Assembly (NCBI GenBank): GCA_963814985.1
Contig: CAWFFV010000047.1
Span: 7,154-71,153 of the forward strand
Direction of reading: 5' to 3'
Source of the DNA: CAWFFV01 sp963814985
GTDB taxonomy: Bacteria; Chloroflexota; Ktedonobacteria; Ktedonobacterales; Ktedonobacteraceae
DNA: 64,000 bases
The notes beneath the pieces are model-generated. The model was not told where the DNA came from. It did no database searches and saw only the letters and a program-made list of their open reading frames with translations. This document shows positions 18,898 through 29,265 of the stretch, piece after piece (the stretch's first letter is position 1; the number at the start of each line of letters is the position of its first letter). Made by a program: the position numbers and the translations under genes.

Positions 18898-21634
18898 ATG
18901 AATGTTTTATTAAGAAAAGCCCGAATAGAGCGAGGATGGACACAGGCGCAACTTGCGCATTTGGTGCAAGTGGACGAACAGACGGTACGGAGCTGGGAGC
19001 AAGGCAAGCGTGCCCCCTTTCCCGAAAACGGCCATCGCTTATGCGATGTGTTCGGGATGTCTTTAAAAGAGCTAGGATTGGAGTTGGAGCCAGAGCCAAT
19101 CGCCGTTCCCCAGCAGTCCCCGTTGCCACCTATCTCTCAGGAGCAGGAAACCCTTCCCCTGGTGCCAACTCCTGCACTATCATCTGCTTCCTCCGGCGCA
19201 TCGGTCTCTGTCCCGTTGCGCTTCAAAAAGAGGGTCGACGACAACCGGCGTCGCATGCTCCACCGAGTAAAGACCATCTGGATCGATGGAGTGTTAGCAA
19301 ATTCATTGGTCCAGGCAACCTTGATGGTTTTGGGCTTGCGTGAGCGGCCAGACGCTTTGCTCAATCCTTGGCATTGGTCAAAGCTAGAAACGGATCGTCC
19401 ACCACGGCTTTTGCCGCCAGGAACAACTCTCCTTGAGGTCTACGATGAGGCGGATGGGGAGCTGCTCATCCTGGGAGAACCGGGAGCTGGGAAAACCACA
19501 GCATTACTGACGCTGCTGCACGATTTACTGGATCACGCGTTTCAGGAGAGAGACCAGCCGATACCAGTGGTATTTGTGCTCTCGGAATGGGCAAACAAAA
19601 AATTGCCACTGGATGAGTGGTTGATAGAGGAACTCTCTAGCAAGTATCGTATTCCTCCGAAAGTGGCTCAGAACTGGATTCGCACTAATCAACTGTTACT
19701 GCTGCTGGACGGGTTGGATGAGATGGCAGAAGCTGCCCGCTCTGACTGTGTGGCAGCGATCAATAGCTATCGACAGAACCATGATTTTCCGCCAGTGGTT
19801 ATTTCCTGCCGGAGGGAAGAATACTTTGCACAGTCGAAGCGTTTGGGCTTGCAGCAAGCCATCCAGTTAGAGCCGCTGTCTTGGTCACAAATAGATGATG
19901 CTCTTTTGCAGGCCGGACAGAAGCTTGAAGGGGTGCGCAAGGATTAAACTCAGATGCCGAGTTGCGTGCGATGATTACGACGCCTCTGCTGTTACATATT
20001 CTCATGCTCGCTTACCAAGGAAATGCGCAGGCCACTCTGCATACTGGTTCCCTTGAGGAGCGCCGGAAGGAACTATTTACGGCCTACGTCGAGCGTATGT
20101 TGCACCGGGGTCGTGTCAATTCTCGCTACACGGAGTCTGACGTTCAATGGTGGTTGAGCTGGCTGGCGCGTCAACTGCGCCAGCATCATCAGACAGAATT
20201 TTATGTGGAGCGTCTTCAACCTGATTTTCTTCCTGAGCGTGAACGCACAAAGTTTTATAGTCGAGTAGTATGGCTCGTAGAACATTGGGGTCAGTGTTGT
20301 GCAGGCTACGACGTTTGCTTGTCTGAATGCTGACAGTGCAGTCCAGGCCGGCCATATCAAGAATGGCCTATTAGTCTGGCTTGGAGCGCCGCCTGGAGGC
20401 GGTATTTTAGGGTGGATGGCTCCTGGACTGGGAGGGGGAATTCTGGGAGGGGGAGTCATGGGGCTCATCCTTACGATCCTCGCGCTATTTATGGCGGGTT
20501 TAGCAAAAATTAATTCCTACAAAATGGAATGGTCATGGGAAAACCTGTGGCAGGGCGTATTGAGAGGGTGCAGAGATGGTGGGATAGCTGAGGTGTGGTA
20601 GGGATGCCCACTGCTGTTCTTTTTATCCTCTTTGGGGGCCAAACGGTAGGGGGAGGACTTTCCTATGGCCTTGCGTATGGACTCCTGGCAGGCTTGATGG
20701 TTGGGGTGACGGGTATATTCATCTTCTCCATGTCTTTAAGCCCATCTTTTTTTGAGCTTGCGTCTCTCAGGGGGGCTGGCTGGAAAAATCGCTTGGTTGA
20801 TGGTATGGTAATCGGAGCCCCCAGCGGGTTGACATTCGCTCTTGTGAGTGGCTTTCTCGCTGGGACGAGAGCGATAGTTGATGGTTTTGCTATTTTTGTC
20901 TTTAATGTACTTATTTATTTCTGCTACCATGCCTTGATGACGAATATGGGGTATGGTCTTGGCAAGGAGATCAGGCCATCAGAAGTTCTCTCTTGGTCAT
21001 GGGAGAATATTCGTCAGTCTCTTCTCAACGACGCAGCGAAAAGTCTCTTTCTTGGTTTGATTGTTCTGATAAGTGTGGTGGTAGTGATCGGAGGGGGAAG
21101 CGCTATTTTTTATGGATGGTGTTATGGTCTTCGGTATGGGAGCATCTATGGCATCATTGTTGGCTGTATCGTGCTGTGTACCAGTTTGCTGACCTCGCTG
21201 CTCAATCGAGGGTGGTCAAGTGAGATGCTCGACCAGCGTCAGATTTTACGACCAAACGAAGGTATACGACGATCTCTCCGCGTCGGCCTTCTTGCTGCCC
21301 TTCTTTTGGAAGTATCGGTGCAATGGTCAGCGGACTTGTGACGGGAGGCGCTTTTGGCTTCATCGGGCGACTTTCGGGGTGGCCTGTTCTTGGGCTGGCG
21401 TTTGCGCTTATGTTTGGTATTTTCTTTATGGTCTGCTTTGGTTTGACCTATGGGGGAGTTGCCGTCCTCTCACATTTCCTCTTGCGATATTATCTCTGGC
21501 GCAGTGGCGTCATTCCCTGGAATTTTGTCACTTTCCTCGATTTTGCTGCCTCGCGTATTCTTCTCCGTAGGATTGGAGGGGGGTATATGTTTTATCATCG
21601 TCTCATTTTGGAGTATTTTGCCTCTCTAGATTGA
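18898..21634 (+). pseudogene. HTH-NACHT ATPase with multi-pass membrane tail, frameshifted
   Basis: The N-terminus is an XRE helix-turn-helix (LRKARIERGWTQAQLAHLV). A NACHT NTPase follows: Walker A GEPGAGKTT at residues 193-201 and Walker B LLLLLDGLDE at 266-275, then VVISCRREEY. The frame is lost near 19945 and resumes as TTPLLLHILMLAY. From about 20370 come Gly-rich hydrophobic spans (eight or more). The end reads GGGYMFYHRLILEYFASL, the closing helix shared with the second NACHT gene at 57-59.7 kb. About four frame changes divide it. STAND NTPases of this kind are candidate immune sensors, here membrane-anchored. Confidence 0.75.
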
Positions 21635-21705
21635 CCTTGAGAGATGAGATATAGTATCATCGAGAGAGTATGGTAGAGATTCGTAGCAAAAAAGGATAGT
21701 ATCGG

Positions 21706-23042
21706 ATGGAAATAACCCCTGTCGTGCGACGAAACCCCTGGTCGCTCCGTGATCAACTGCTTGGTGCCGCTGGAGACATGCAAAAGAATATTGTTCAATT
21801 CGGAAGCTATATTCAGAAAGAATATGGGGATTATGTCAAGGATCGTTTTTTTCTCAATGAAAAGTGTATCTTCCTTTTCCATCCGGAGGCAATTGAACAC
21901 GTGCTTGTCTCACACCACGAGAAATACACAAAGGAAGTCTCCTTAATGCAGGCCCTCAAAATTCTCGTCGGAAATGGGCTGATTACAAGCGAAGGGGAGT
22001 TGTGGTTGCGGCAGCGGCGAATGTTGCAACCCTTTTTTCACCGTAAGACAGTCGAGTCCTATATACCCCGCATGCTGGAGAGGATTGACCTGCATCTTCA
22101 GACGTGGGGAACTGAAAAGATCGTTGATATCCCCAGCGAAATGAGTAAGTTGACGTTGGAGATCCTGATCGATCTCCTCTTTCAAAAAACGACACTAGAT
22201 GCTGAGACATTTATGGAAACATAGAGGGGATCGGTTCCGACCTTGTTTCATATACCCGGATGCCATTCCCCCCACTCGCGGTCCCTATCCCCCGCAATAT
22301 CCGCCTACAGAAACGTATTCGCCGCTTGGATCAGCAAATCCAAAGCGTCATCGAGGCACGCAAACGCTCCCCTTTGCAGGGAGACATCCTTCACGTGCTC
22401 ATTGAGAACAATGACCGCCAGCAGGTCATTGATGAAGTGATGACCTTTATCCTGGCCGGACATCATACCACGGCGTCCGCGCTCTCGTTTGCTTTGTACC
22501 TGCTGATCCAGTATCCAGAAGCCCACCAGCGATTACTCCAAGAGGTTCAGGGTGTCCTGGCAGACCAGCCTCTTTCTCAAGATACTATTCATCAGCTTTC
22601 CTATGGCAGAAACGTGATTATGGAGACGTTGCGCCTGTACCCCATCTCTTTTGGATTAGCGAGAAAGTGTGTAGAGGATGATGTTATCAACGGGCACAAG
22701 ATCCCGAAAGGGACAACTATATTGATGGCACCATATTTTACCCATCGGCATCCCGATTTTTGGCCCGATCCAGAGCGATTCGACCCCGACCGTTTTTCAG
22801 AGGAACGCGGAGGAGCAAAGCATAAGCTGGCCTATTTTCCGTTTGGGGCAGGACCCCGGCAATGTATTGGCAATTATTTTGCGATGGTGGAGGCGGTCAT
22901 TATTTTAGCAAGGATCTGTCAACGGTATGATATCTGTGCGACCTCTTCCCAGCAGCCAAAGATTAAATATCACGTTGCATTAGGCTTGGGAGACTTCCCT
23001 GTGCAGTTTAAGAAGCGTGGTGTGCCGGATATGTGTTGCTAA
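21706..23042 (+). pseudogene. Cytochrome P450, one frameshift
   Basis: The N-terminal half runs 21706-22224 (MEITPVVRRNPWSLRDQL to DAETFMET). A single base is missing after 22220: reading ATA at 22221 restores IEGIGSDLVSYTRMPFPPLA. The second half has all P450 marks: the I-helix AGHHTTA, the ExxR motif in METLRLYP, and the heme loop FPFGAGPRQCIG whose Cys binds iron. The combined chain of about 445 residues is full length for the family. Substrate and redox partners are not evident. With one-base repair it would be intact. Confidence 0.85.
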
Positions 23043-23214
23043 CCGGAATGCCAGCAGCGTTCTGCAGTCAGGGGAGCAGCCAAATGAGTGCCACGTAGTT
23101 TGGTGTCACTCATGAACCGCTTCGAGGAATCAGCACAGCGAGATGATGTGTGTTCTTTATCCAAAATATATCTCAGCTATTCACGGCCCCAGCGTGCTGG
23201 ATACCACACAGGTT

Positions 23215-24285
23215 TCAAATCACAACACTTTCCTCTGATCCCTCTATTTTCAGTAACTCGTCTTCTATCTGCTCCCGGACACGTTCTTCAATCCTCATCA
23301 ACTCACGCATTGAGGATGATTCCTCGGTACTTGCTCGCCTATATTCATCCTCCACACGCTTCCGAAACGATTCAAAATGCTCACGTTGTACCGCCCAAGA
23401 CGGCATCAAACCCAAATCGATAGTTTCTTGAGAATGAAATTCATCCTCAGAATCATAAAAAGCGAGCCGTATCAGGTCAGCAAATATCTCGATCAGCTCC
23501 ATTTTTTCGGCAGTAAAATAATCGGCCTGCGCGCACAATACGAGTAATGCGCCTGCAATACAGTTTTCTCGCATGATGGGAAAGGCCGCTGCGCTCTGTT
23601 CTTGTCCCATCACTTGGGCTGACATGTGGGCATTGCTCATTGCAGGGATCATCTCACCGTGTCTTCTGGCAACTGCATAGCCCGCGAGGGACTTGATTCC
23701 GAGGAAACCATCAATATAGTGCAGGTCGCCGCGCCATGGTGGAGTCCCCATGCCCACCGTGGCACGCAGGCTTCGCACCTTTCCATCCTTCGGAGGCATG
23801 CATTTGGTGATGATAATCTCAAGGCCCGTTTGAGTTGGGTGCGTCTCCAATTGTTTCAGCGCTTCTCGTAAAACAGCTCCGCTGATTTGCCAAAACCTAT
23901 CTGGTGTGTCTCTCTGGAGTCTTAGTATCTTGAGGCAAAAATGGTCGAGGAGCCCTAACCGGAAGTGGGAAGTATGCTCATCCTGCTCGCCCGGCTGAAG
24001 AGCGAGAGGGTATGTATTCTGAATGTCGGCTGGCAGCAGCGACCACACTTTCGGGTCTCTCCTCAGCAGGACAAGAAATTGCTGCCTCTGGCTCTCTGAG
24101 AAAGCAGAGAGTATCCGTTCGAGATTGATCGCCTTTGGGCTGTCCTTGCCCCTTCGCCAGCGATTGATTGTGGTTGTACTGACGCCCACATGAGCAGCAA
24201 ATGCTTGTTTCTCATCAGGCTTTAAGCGGCGGCAATAGTCGTCTAAAAACGTACGCCACGTCATCGTCTCTATCGTCATCATCAA
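23215..24285 (-). CDS. HTH-GAF transcriptional regulator
   Basis: A 356-residue protein. Residues about 20-70 form an XRE-like helix-turn-helix (FAAHVGVSTTTINRWRRGK). Residues about 165-295 fit a GAF-type sensor (GFLGIKSLAGYAVARRHGE, then AAAFPIMRENCIAGALLVLC). The last 60 residues are charged and helical (MRELMRIEERVREQIEDEL). No frameshift. It ends 170 bp from the convergent P450 gene. Its ATG cluster lies at the right border of the IscB element, so its promoter may now come from that element. Ligand and targets unknown. Confidence 0.75.
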   Translation of the reverse strand: MMMTIETMTWRTFLDDYCRRLKPDEKQAFAAHVGVSTTTINRWRRGKDSPKAINLERILSAFSESQRQQFLVLLRRDPKVWSLLPADIQNTYPLALQPGEQDEHTSHFRLGLLDHFCLKILRLQRDTPDRFWQISGAVLREALKQLETHPTQTGLEIIITKCMPPKDGKVRSLRATVGMGTPPWRGDLHYIDGFLGIKSLAGYAVARRHGEMIPAMSNAHMSAQVMGQEQSAAAFPIMRENCIAGALLVLCAQADYFTAEKMELIEIFADLIRLAFYDSEDEFHSQETIDLGLMPSWAVQREHFESFRKRVEDEYRRASTEESSSMRELMRIEERVREQIEDELLKIEGSEESVVI

Positions 24286-24311
24286 AATGCGGCGCGGAGA
24301 CCCACATGTCT

Positions 24312-25570
24312 TCAGGCTGTGGGAGGAAGCGCCGCCCTCCTTTCGACTAAGCAGGCTGTGGCTCGCTGGACAACTTTTAACTGTTTATGACTGGCGCTCG
24401 CATGGATCTTCATGCCATCCAGATGGCGCAGATCGAAGTAGCCTGTACTTCTTCTTCCGAAGACAAAACCGATCTGGTCCTGATACCTCACGCAGTCGAA
24501 GAGACGAAACCCATGTACATACTTTGGTGCGGTATTTCTTTGTCGTCGGCCTCCCTTTCGGATGGTCGCTTTGTGTAACTGCCTATTGTTTCGCCTTACC
24601 CACTTGAACAGATACGAGGTTCCATCAGATTGAGCCAGGGGATGCCCACTAATACAGCGAGCATCGATCTGGTGCGATTTCTCTAGCTTATGCGTCAATG
24701 CGCGTGTGTTTCGTGAGATAGCCATAGGTCAGATGTACCGCTGGAAACAGAGCTTTGGCCTGTTCGTAGATCTTCCAGCGAATGATACCCATCTGCGTCG
24801 CATCACGAAAGCCCTTCCCATTGCGTTTGACGGTGTGTTCTTGATGCGTTCTGTGAATGAGACCGTGGCACGTCTCGCACAGCGTCACCAGGTTATCGGG
24901 GCGATCCCCGCCAGTCTTGCGACTCTCGATGTGATGCACATTGAGCACAGATCTTTCGATTTCCCAAGGCACCATTGGCACGTATGCCCATCCCTTGCCA
25001 ACACATATTCACGCACATTCCAGAAACCCAATTGTGGCCCCTGCTGGTACTGCGTCCCCTCGATGTCAGGGTTCTTGATCTTCTGAAGATCAAACTGGGC
25101 CACCTCAATCGTTGTCCTGCTTACGGGCAAAATCCGATGAACGAGTTTGATCGTTTTCAGATGGACATCGACCCGATGCTGCACCGATGGTGCTAGCCAG
25201 CCTTCCGGCTTCTTCCGATTGAGAAATCGCTGCTGGCGATATCTCGTCTTGCGACTTCTGCGTGCTCGCCGAAACTGTTGTCTAGTGGAGAGATGCTCCT
25301 GAATATCAGTCTGGGCTTGACCTCGGATTCAAATAAGACGGCCTGCTCAGTGGTCGCTGAGATCCCGATATGTTTGGTCCCGGCATCGACTCCTAATAGA
25401 GACTTCTTGCGTGTATCCCGAACTGCCATAGAGCAGCCGAATGGTAAATGGCCCATCCTCACGACTTTCGCCTTGCCTGCTTGCACCAGGAGGCGTGCCT
25501 TTCTTGGTCGGCAGGGCATTAATGGCTGGCCGTGACGGTTTAAAACGTAAACGAACACAACGTTTACCAT
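24312..25570 (-). pseudogene. iscB: IscB RNA-guided nuclease, frameshifted but with all catalytic motifs
   Basis: The PLMP domain is clear (YVLNRHGQPLMPCRPRKAR). RuvC-I reads GVDAGTKHIGISAT, RuvC-II is TTIEVAQFD, the HNH block has CQWC and VHHIESRKTGGDRPDNL, and RuvC-III has SHQIDARCI; the end carries GFVFGRRSTGYFDLR. These blocks lie in about four frames, so a single chain is not made as written. ATG 25570 opens the frame, but GTG 25558, with AAAGGATGG upstream, gives the usual IscB start. IscB is the ancestor group of Cas9 and cuts DNA matching its omega-RNA guide. Confidence 0.82.
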
Positions 25571-25800
25571 CCTTTCAGATGTGTGGTACTCTTCGCCAAT
25601 GTTGGATGAGCTTGTTGGGTCTCCAGCACCGCCCCTATCCATCAGGACTTTTAACCAGAGACGAGAGTAGGCATCACAAGGTCTCCTGACCCATCCAACG
25701 GAGTTTTCACCAAGGCTAGTCAAGCAGGGCTTGTTCACACAAGCCCGTCGCCTTCAGGCGATTGGGTTCTTGACGGAGCAAGTCCCTCGTACGAAATAGT
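25571..25800 (-). ncRNA. Putative omega-RNA (HEARO-like) upstream of iscB
   Basis: The DNA just 5' of iscB is open in one frame, but the peptide resembles nothing, while hairpins abound: CGCCTGAAGGCG, GGGCTTGTGTGAACAAGCCC, and a longer fold around TCCGTTGGATGGGTCAGGAG. Position and length fit the omega-RNA that guides IscB. The guide would lie toward 25800-25850, but I cannot fix its end. Confidence 0.6.
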
Positions 25801-26165
25801 GCCTGCGGCTGTTCTATTAAGAAGAGCGCAGTGTCCTTTAGCATAGTCACTCAGTGCGATGGCCGTCAACTGCCTTTCCTAAATATTACTCTATTTTTTT
25901 TCAAAAAGTATGGATTTTGGGAACATTGCTGGCAACAATATCTCAGAGCTGTGCAATCGTCTTCCCAAAGCTCATCCTTACCGTGTTTTGCCGCGTTTTG
26001 CCGCATTCCTCCCGTGTTCGACCCATCCTTCTCCTGCCTTGCTCTGCTAGACTCTCCTTTGAACCGATGGTCGGAGAAGAGATCCGCCTAGCCGAGTGCA
26101 GATCGTGGGAAACCACGCCACTTTTCGCAAGCAAAATAGCAGTAGTTAACAGAAAGGACATCATC

Positions 26166-27236
26166 ATGAATACACAACATCCGCTAAAGCAGGAGGAAAC
26201 GAAAGATCCTCCTAACATTCAACCTGATGATATCACATTCGTTGTCCCGCTGGCACCAGTATCCGAACAAGCGTCACCTACTCCACCTGCATCGGATTAC
26301 TATATTCTGGAAGATGACGGCGAGGAAGAACCAGAGAGCGGGATAAACTCGCAGTTTGCCAGGCCGTTTCAGCTCTCTACAGGTATGCCCGTGTTACAAA
26401 CGGAGCAGAATTTGAGCAGCGGGCAGGTTCCTCCCCCGGTCGCCACGAAGAAGACAGCGGGTGTCCGCCCACGTTTTTTGAGGATTGTCATTATCGCGGC
26501 CCTCGTTGTTGCAACCACAGGATTTCTCTGGATGACGGTTTTCGCACAACCAGCGCAACCACTCACGGTAAGTAGAGGAACACCCATGACATCACCTACC
26601 CCAAAACCGACGCCCACTTTTGGGACAACGCTGGGCAACACGCAAGGGGGAGATTGGGTGCCTCAACAGCTCCCTGCGAACTGGACAGCGGCTGGACTCT
26701 CCAACGGAGACGCCCTCTTTGCTGAACGGACAGCCTGGACATTTACTGACCGAGAGGAAGGCCTAGATTTTAGGAATGTCGGAACGCGAGCGGACCACGG
26801 AGGCACATTTACCGCTTCAGTGTTCATTTTGTCGCCTGACGGGAAAACACGCTTCTTCCAAAACGATATCCGCGTGATCAATAACACGTTATTCGATCAT
26901 GTCCAGAAGGCGCAACTTATCCAAGCGGCGGTCAACGCGATACCGCGTCTGGTCCAATTTCAGGTGCAAGGGCAGAATGCATTTGCCTGGGTCGATGTCT
27001 CTTTCCAGCTCTACCAATCGCAGGTCAACCCTACGACAGGACAACGCATCGAAGGCTTGGAGATGGATCCCGCTACGAACCAGCCGCGTACTCACCGGAT
27101 GAGTGTCTTACTCATCCGCGTGCCCCCCAACACCCAGAAAGAGGGGGCACCAATGGGCGGAACAGGTTGGTTAGTTTCGAGCTACGATCTCGATCTACAG
27201 AGCGGTGCTCTTGCAGCTCTCGTTCAGTCTGTGTAA
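26166..27236 (+). CDS. Single-pass membrane protein, unknown function (356 aa)
   Basis: ATG 26166 follows GAAAGGACATC. An acidic, Pro-rich cytoplasmic N-terminus of about 110 residues precedes one membrane helix (FLRIVIIAALVVATTGFLWM). An extracellular Pro/Thr linker (TSPTPKPTPTFGTT) and a folded domain of about 200 residues with many aromatic residues follow. The N-terminus holds VLQTEQNLSSGQVPPP, whose pattern recurs in the neighbouring 486-aa membrane protein. I do not recognise the extracellular domain. No frameshift. The gene leads a same-strand series of membrane-protein, mini-ORF and kinase genes. Confidence 0.75.
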   Translation: MNTQHPLKQEETKDPPNIQPDDITFVVPLAPVSEQASPTPPASDYYILEDDGEEEPESGINSQFARPFQLSTGMPVLQTEQNLSSGQVPPPVATKKTAGVRPRFLRIVIIAALVVATTGFLWMTVFAQPAQPLTVSRGTPMTSPTPKPTPTFGTTLGNTQGGDWVPQQLPANWTAAGLSNGDALFAERTAWTFTDREEGLDFRNVGTRADHGGTFTASVFILSPDGKTRFFQNDIRVINNTLFDHVQKAQLIQAAVNAIPRLVQFQVQGQNAFAWVDVSFQLYQSQVNPTTGQRIEGLEMDPATNQPRTHRMSVLLIRVPPNTQKEGAPMGGTGWLVSSYDLDLQSGALAALVQSV

Positions 27237-27270
27237 TTAGTACGGCATCCAAAGGAAGGAGAAAGAAGTC

Positions 27271-27390
27271 ATGCTGCAAATGTTCCCATATTCCCCCAGA
27301 ACGGCTGGAGTTAGCCTTGTGTCTCAAAAGGACGGCCCATTCCTTCCCCGCATGAATACAGGGGCATCCTGGGCCGATGTCGTGAAATAG
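27271..27390 (+). CDS. 39-aa mini-ORF
   Basis: ATG 27271 sits behind AAGGAAGGAGAAAGAAG, one of the better ribosome sites in the window. The product starts MLQMFPYSPRTAGVSLVSQ and has no membrane segment. It lies between two membrane-protein genes. Unknown function. Confidence 0.4.
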   Translation: MLQMFPYSPRTAGVSLVSQKDGPFLPRMNTGASWADVVK

Positions 27391-27444
27391 AACCTTTAAA
27401 GGTGTAACTTGAACGCTGAAGAGTTAATTTACGTTTTAAAATCA

Positions 27445-27474
27445 TTGACAAACGTTCAAAATTTGTGCTACATT
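27445..27474 (+). promoter_or_regulatory. Sigma-70-like promoter
   Basis: TTGACA at 27445-27450 and TACATT at 27469-27474, spaced by 18 bp, in AT-rich DNA after the 39-aa ORF. It would drive the 41-aa mini-ORF and the 486-aa membrane protein. Confidence 0.55.
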
Positions 27475-27523
27475 GAAAATCGTCTCTGCTTCTTCATAGA
27501 AGGTAAAGAAGGCAGAGACGATT

Positions 27524-27649
27524 GTGCGCGATCCCCATGTTCGCTTTGGCGTGCGTCGTCTCCGTGCCAATGAGCAACTTCGGGAGCGCGAGCAAGCGAC
27601 AAGAGACGGCGAAGTCCAGACAAGTATAGGAAATCGAGGAAGTATATGA
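27524..27649 (+). CDS. 41-aa basic mini-ORF coupled to the next gene
   Basis: GTG 27524 opens 41 codons starting VRDPHVRFGVRRLRANEQL, very Arg-rich. Its TGA (27647-27649) overlaps the ATG (27646) of the following membrane-protein gene in an ATGA arrangement, which usually means translational coupling. It could be a leader peptide or a short DNA/RNA-binding protein. Function unknown. Confidence 0.4.
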   Translation: MRDPHVRFGVRRLRANEQLREREQATRDGEVQTSIGNRGSI

Positions 27650-29106
27650 GAATAGACGACGCAAGTTCCCTATCTACCTCGGATGAGCAAGCGAACCACG
27701 GAATGCTGGTTCTGCAACAGCAACCCAACCTGCATAGTGGATCTTTAGCCCCGCCGACAGAAAATCTCATCCCACAAACCAACGCCTCTCACCAGAGAGA
27801 GAATATGCAACGGCAAGCCCAAATCACGAGTGGAACGGCCCAAGAGACCAGTGAGTACGATCCAGTCACTCCCCTCCCAGCAACGCAGATCCCGTCTGCG
27901 CCACGAAGGCAGCGTTCCAGGAAAGAGCGACAACTCATCCCGCTCGTGGTGGCCGTCTCATTTCTTGCCATCGCAAGCGCAGCGCTTTTGCCTCTGCTTT
28001 CAGTGCAGTCAGGTCCCTCTCCGTTGACTGTTCGATCTCATCAGGATAGGCGCAATCCCTCATCCGTAGGTCAAGTTAGCTTTCTGGATAGTGGTCAACT
28101 GGACCCAAATTCAAATACTGGCCTCAACGATATCATTTCACTCAGTCTTGCGAGCTTGAAAGAGCCTCATACAGGCATGAGCCTGTATGCCTGGCTTCTT
28201 TCCGACAAAACGCAAGACACGATAGCGTCGATCCTGCTCGGCAAACTCCAGGTCGTGAGCGGAAAGGTGCAGCTCTCTTACCAACACCCGCAACATGCAG
28301 ATCTCCTGGTAGACTACAGTCGCTTTCTGATTACCGAACAGCCATCCAGCGTCCCCCCGGAGTCCCCCTCACTCGACGAAAAAACTTGGAGATACCAGGG
28401 AAGTTTCCCCGACGTTCCCACGCCGGGAGACGAGCAGGGATATAGCCTTCTATCTCATTTGAGGCACTTGCTAGCAAAAGAGCCTGCTCTGACCAGCCTC
28501 GGCCTCTCCGGAGGCTTGGATGTCTGGTTCTATCGTAATACGGGCAAAATCTTTGAGTGGTCGAACGCTGCCCGCGACGATTGGGCTGGAGACAATACCG
28601 ATCTCCTGCGACGCCAAGTTGACCGCGTGGTCCAGTATCTGGATGGGGAAGGCTATGCTTGGCGCGATCTCCCGGCGAACACGCCCTGGCTTGTTGACCC
28701 GAAAGCAGGGCGCTCTGGAATCATCGACTTCGGGGCGACGCCGCAACAAGAACCGGGAAGCTACATTTCACATATGAGACTTCACATGTTAGGCATGGTG
28801 AACGCACCGGGGTGCACTGATGCACAGAAACAGCTCGCAAGCAAGATTGATACCGCTCTCATCCAGGTCGAGATGGCCCTGAAGCAGACGCGTAAGGATG
28901 CCGTTCAACTTGCTAAAATGAGCGATACTCAGCTTAAGGGCCAGGATGCCCTTACCTTGCTCAACGATATGCAGGTAAATGCCAGCAATGCGTATATAGG
29001 GCAAACCGGCGGCACGACTGGGGTTGTCTGGATTCATGACACTGTTCAGCAGCTTGCCCAGATGACGATTACCATGGCTACCCCAAGTGATGCAGGGAAG
29101 CCGTGA
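27646..29106 (+). CDS. Single-pass membrane protein, unknown function (486 aa)
   Basis: ATG 27646 follows GAGGAAG. A 95-residue cytoplasmic part ends in a basic patch (PRRQRSRKERQ). One membrane helix (LIPLVVAVSFLAIASAALLP) and a 370-residue outer domain follow. The N-terminus contains VLQQQPNLHSGSLAPP, matching VLQTEQNLSSGQVPPP of the 356-aa neighbour. The outer part ends with long helices (LASKIDTALIQVEMALKQT). Family not recognised. No frameshift. Probably co-transcribed with the kinase gene downstream. Confidence 0.75.
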   Translation: MRIDDASSLSTSDEQANHGMLVLQQQPNLHSGSLAPPTENLIPQTNASHQRENMQRQAQITSGTAQETSEYDPVTPLPATQIPSAPRRQRSRKERQLIPLVVAVSFLAIASAALLPLLSVQSGPSPLTVRSHQDRRNPSSVGQVSFLDSGQLDPNSNTGLNDIISLSLASLKEPHTGMSLYAWLLSDKTQDTIASILLGKLQVVSGKVQLSYQHPQHADLLVDYSRFLITEQPSSVPPESPSLDEKTWRYQGSFPDVPTPGDEQGYSLLSHLRHLLAKEPALTSLGLSGGLDVWFYRNTGKIFEWSNAARDDWAGDNTDLLRRQVDRVVQYLDGEGYAWRDLPANTPWLVDPKAGRSGIIDFGATPQQEPGSYISHMRLHMLGMVNAPGCTDAQKQLASKIDTALIQVEMALKQTRKDAVQLAKMSDTQLKGQDALTLLNDMQVNASNAYIGQTGGTTGVVWIHDTVQQLAQMTITMATPSDAGKP

Positions 29107-29142
29107 GTACTAATGGCCAGGTACTCAATCCTCTGAAAGGAG

Positions 29143-29265
29143 ATGAGCTTACAACAGGTGATATATGCGACGGAGGAAGGACTTCTTCCAGAAGCTGAAT
29201 GCATGCGACAACTGGCCCATGATTGTGAAACAGAGAGAGGTCAGACAAACTGGAGGAATGTATGA
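29143..29265 (+). CDS. 40-aa mini-ORF overlapping the kinase start
   Basis: ATG 29143 opens MSLQQVIYATEEGLLPEAEC and 20 further residues. Its TGA (29263-29265) overlaps the kinase ATG (29262) as ATGA. A GAAAGGAG sequence lies directly at its start, closer than ideal. It repeats the pattern of a short ORF placed just ahead of a large gene in this operon. Function unknown. Confidence 0.35.
   Translation: MSLQQVIYATEEGLLPEAECMRQLAHDCETERGQTNWRNV

Larger units (their letters stand above)
24296..25850 (-). mobile_element. IscB-type element (omega-RNA region, iscB gene, hairpin right end)
   Basis: On the minus strand the order is structured omega-RNA region, iscB and a right end with the stem CCCACA-GCCTGAAG..-TGTGGG. 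The right end and about 500 bp of iscB are repeated at 1.9-2.45 kb. No tnpA is present, so movement would depend on a transposase elsewhere. The outer left limit is uncertain. Confidence 0.75.

Noticed and set aside
25571..25738. N-terminal 56 residues of the long IscB frame as protein
   Set aside because: The canonical IscB start (VFVYVLNRHGQPLMP) lies downstream, and the upstream DNA is hairpin-rich with omega-RNA character.
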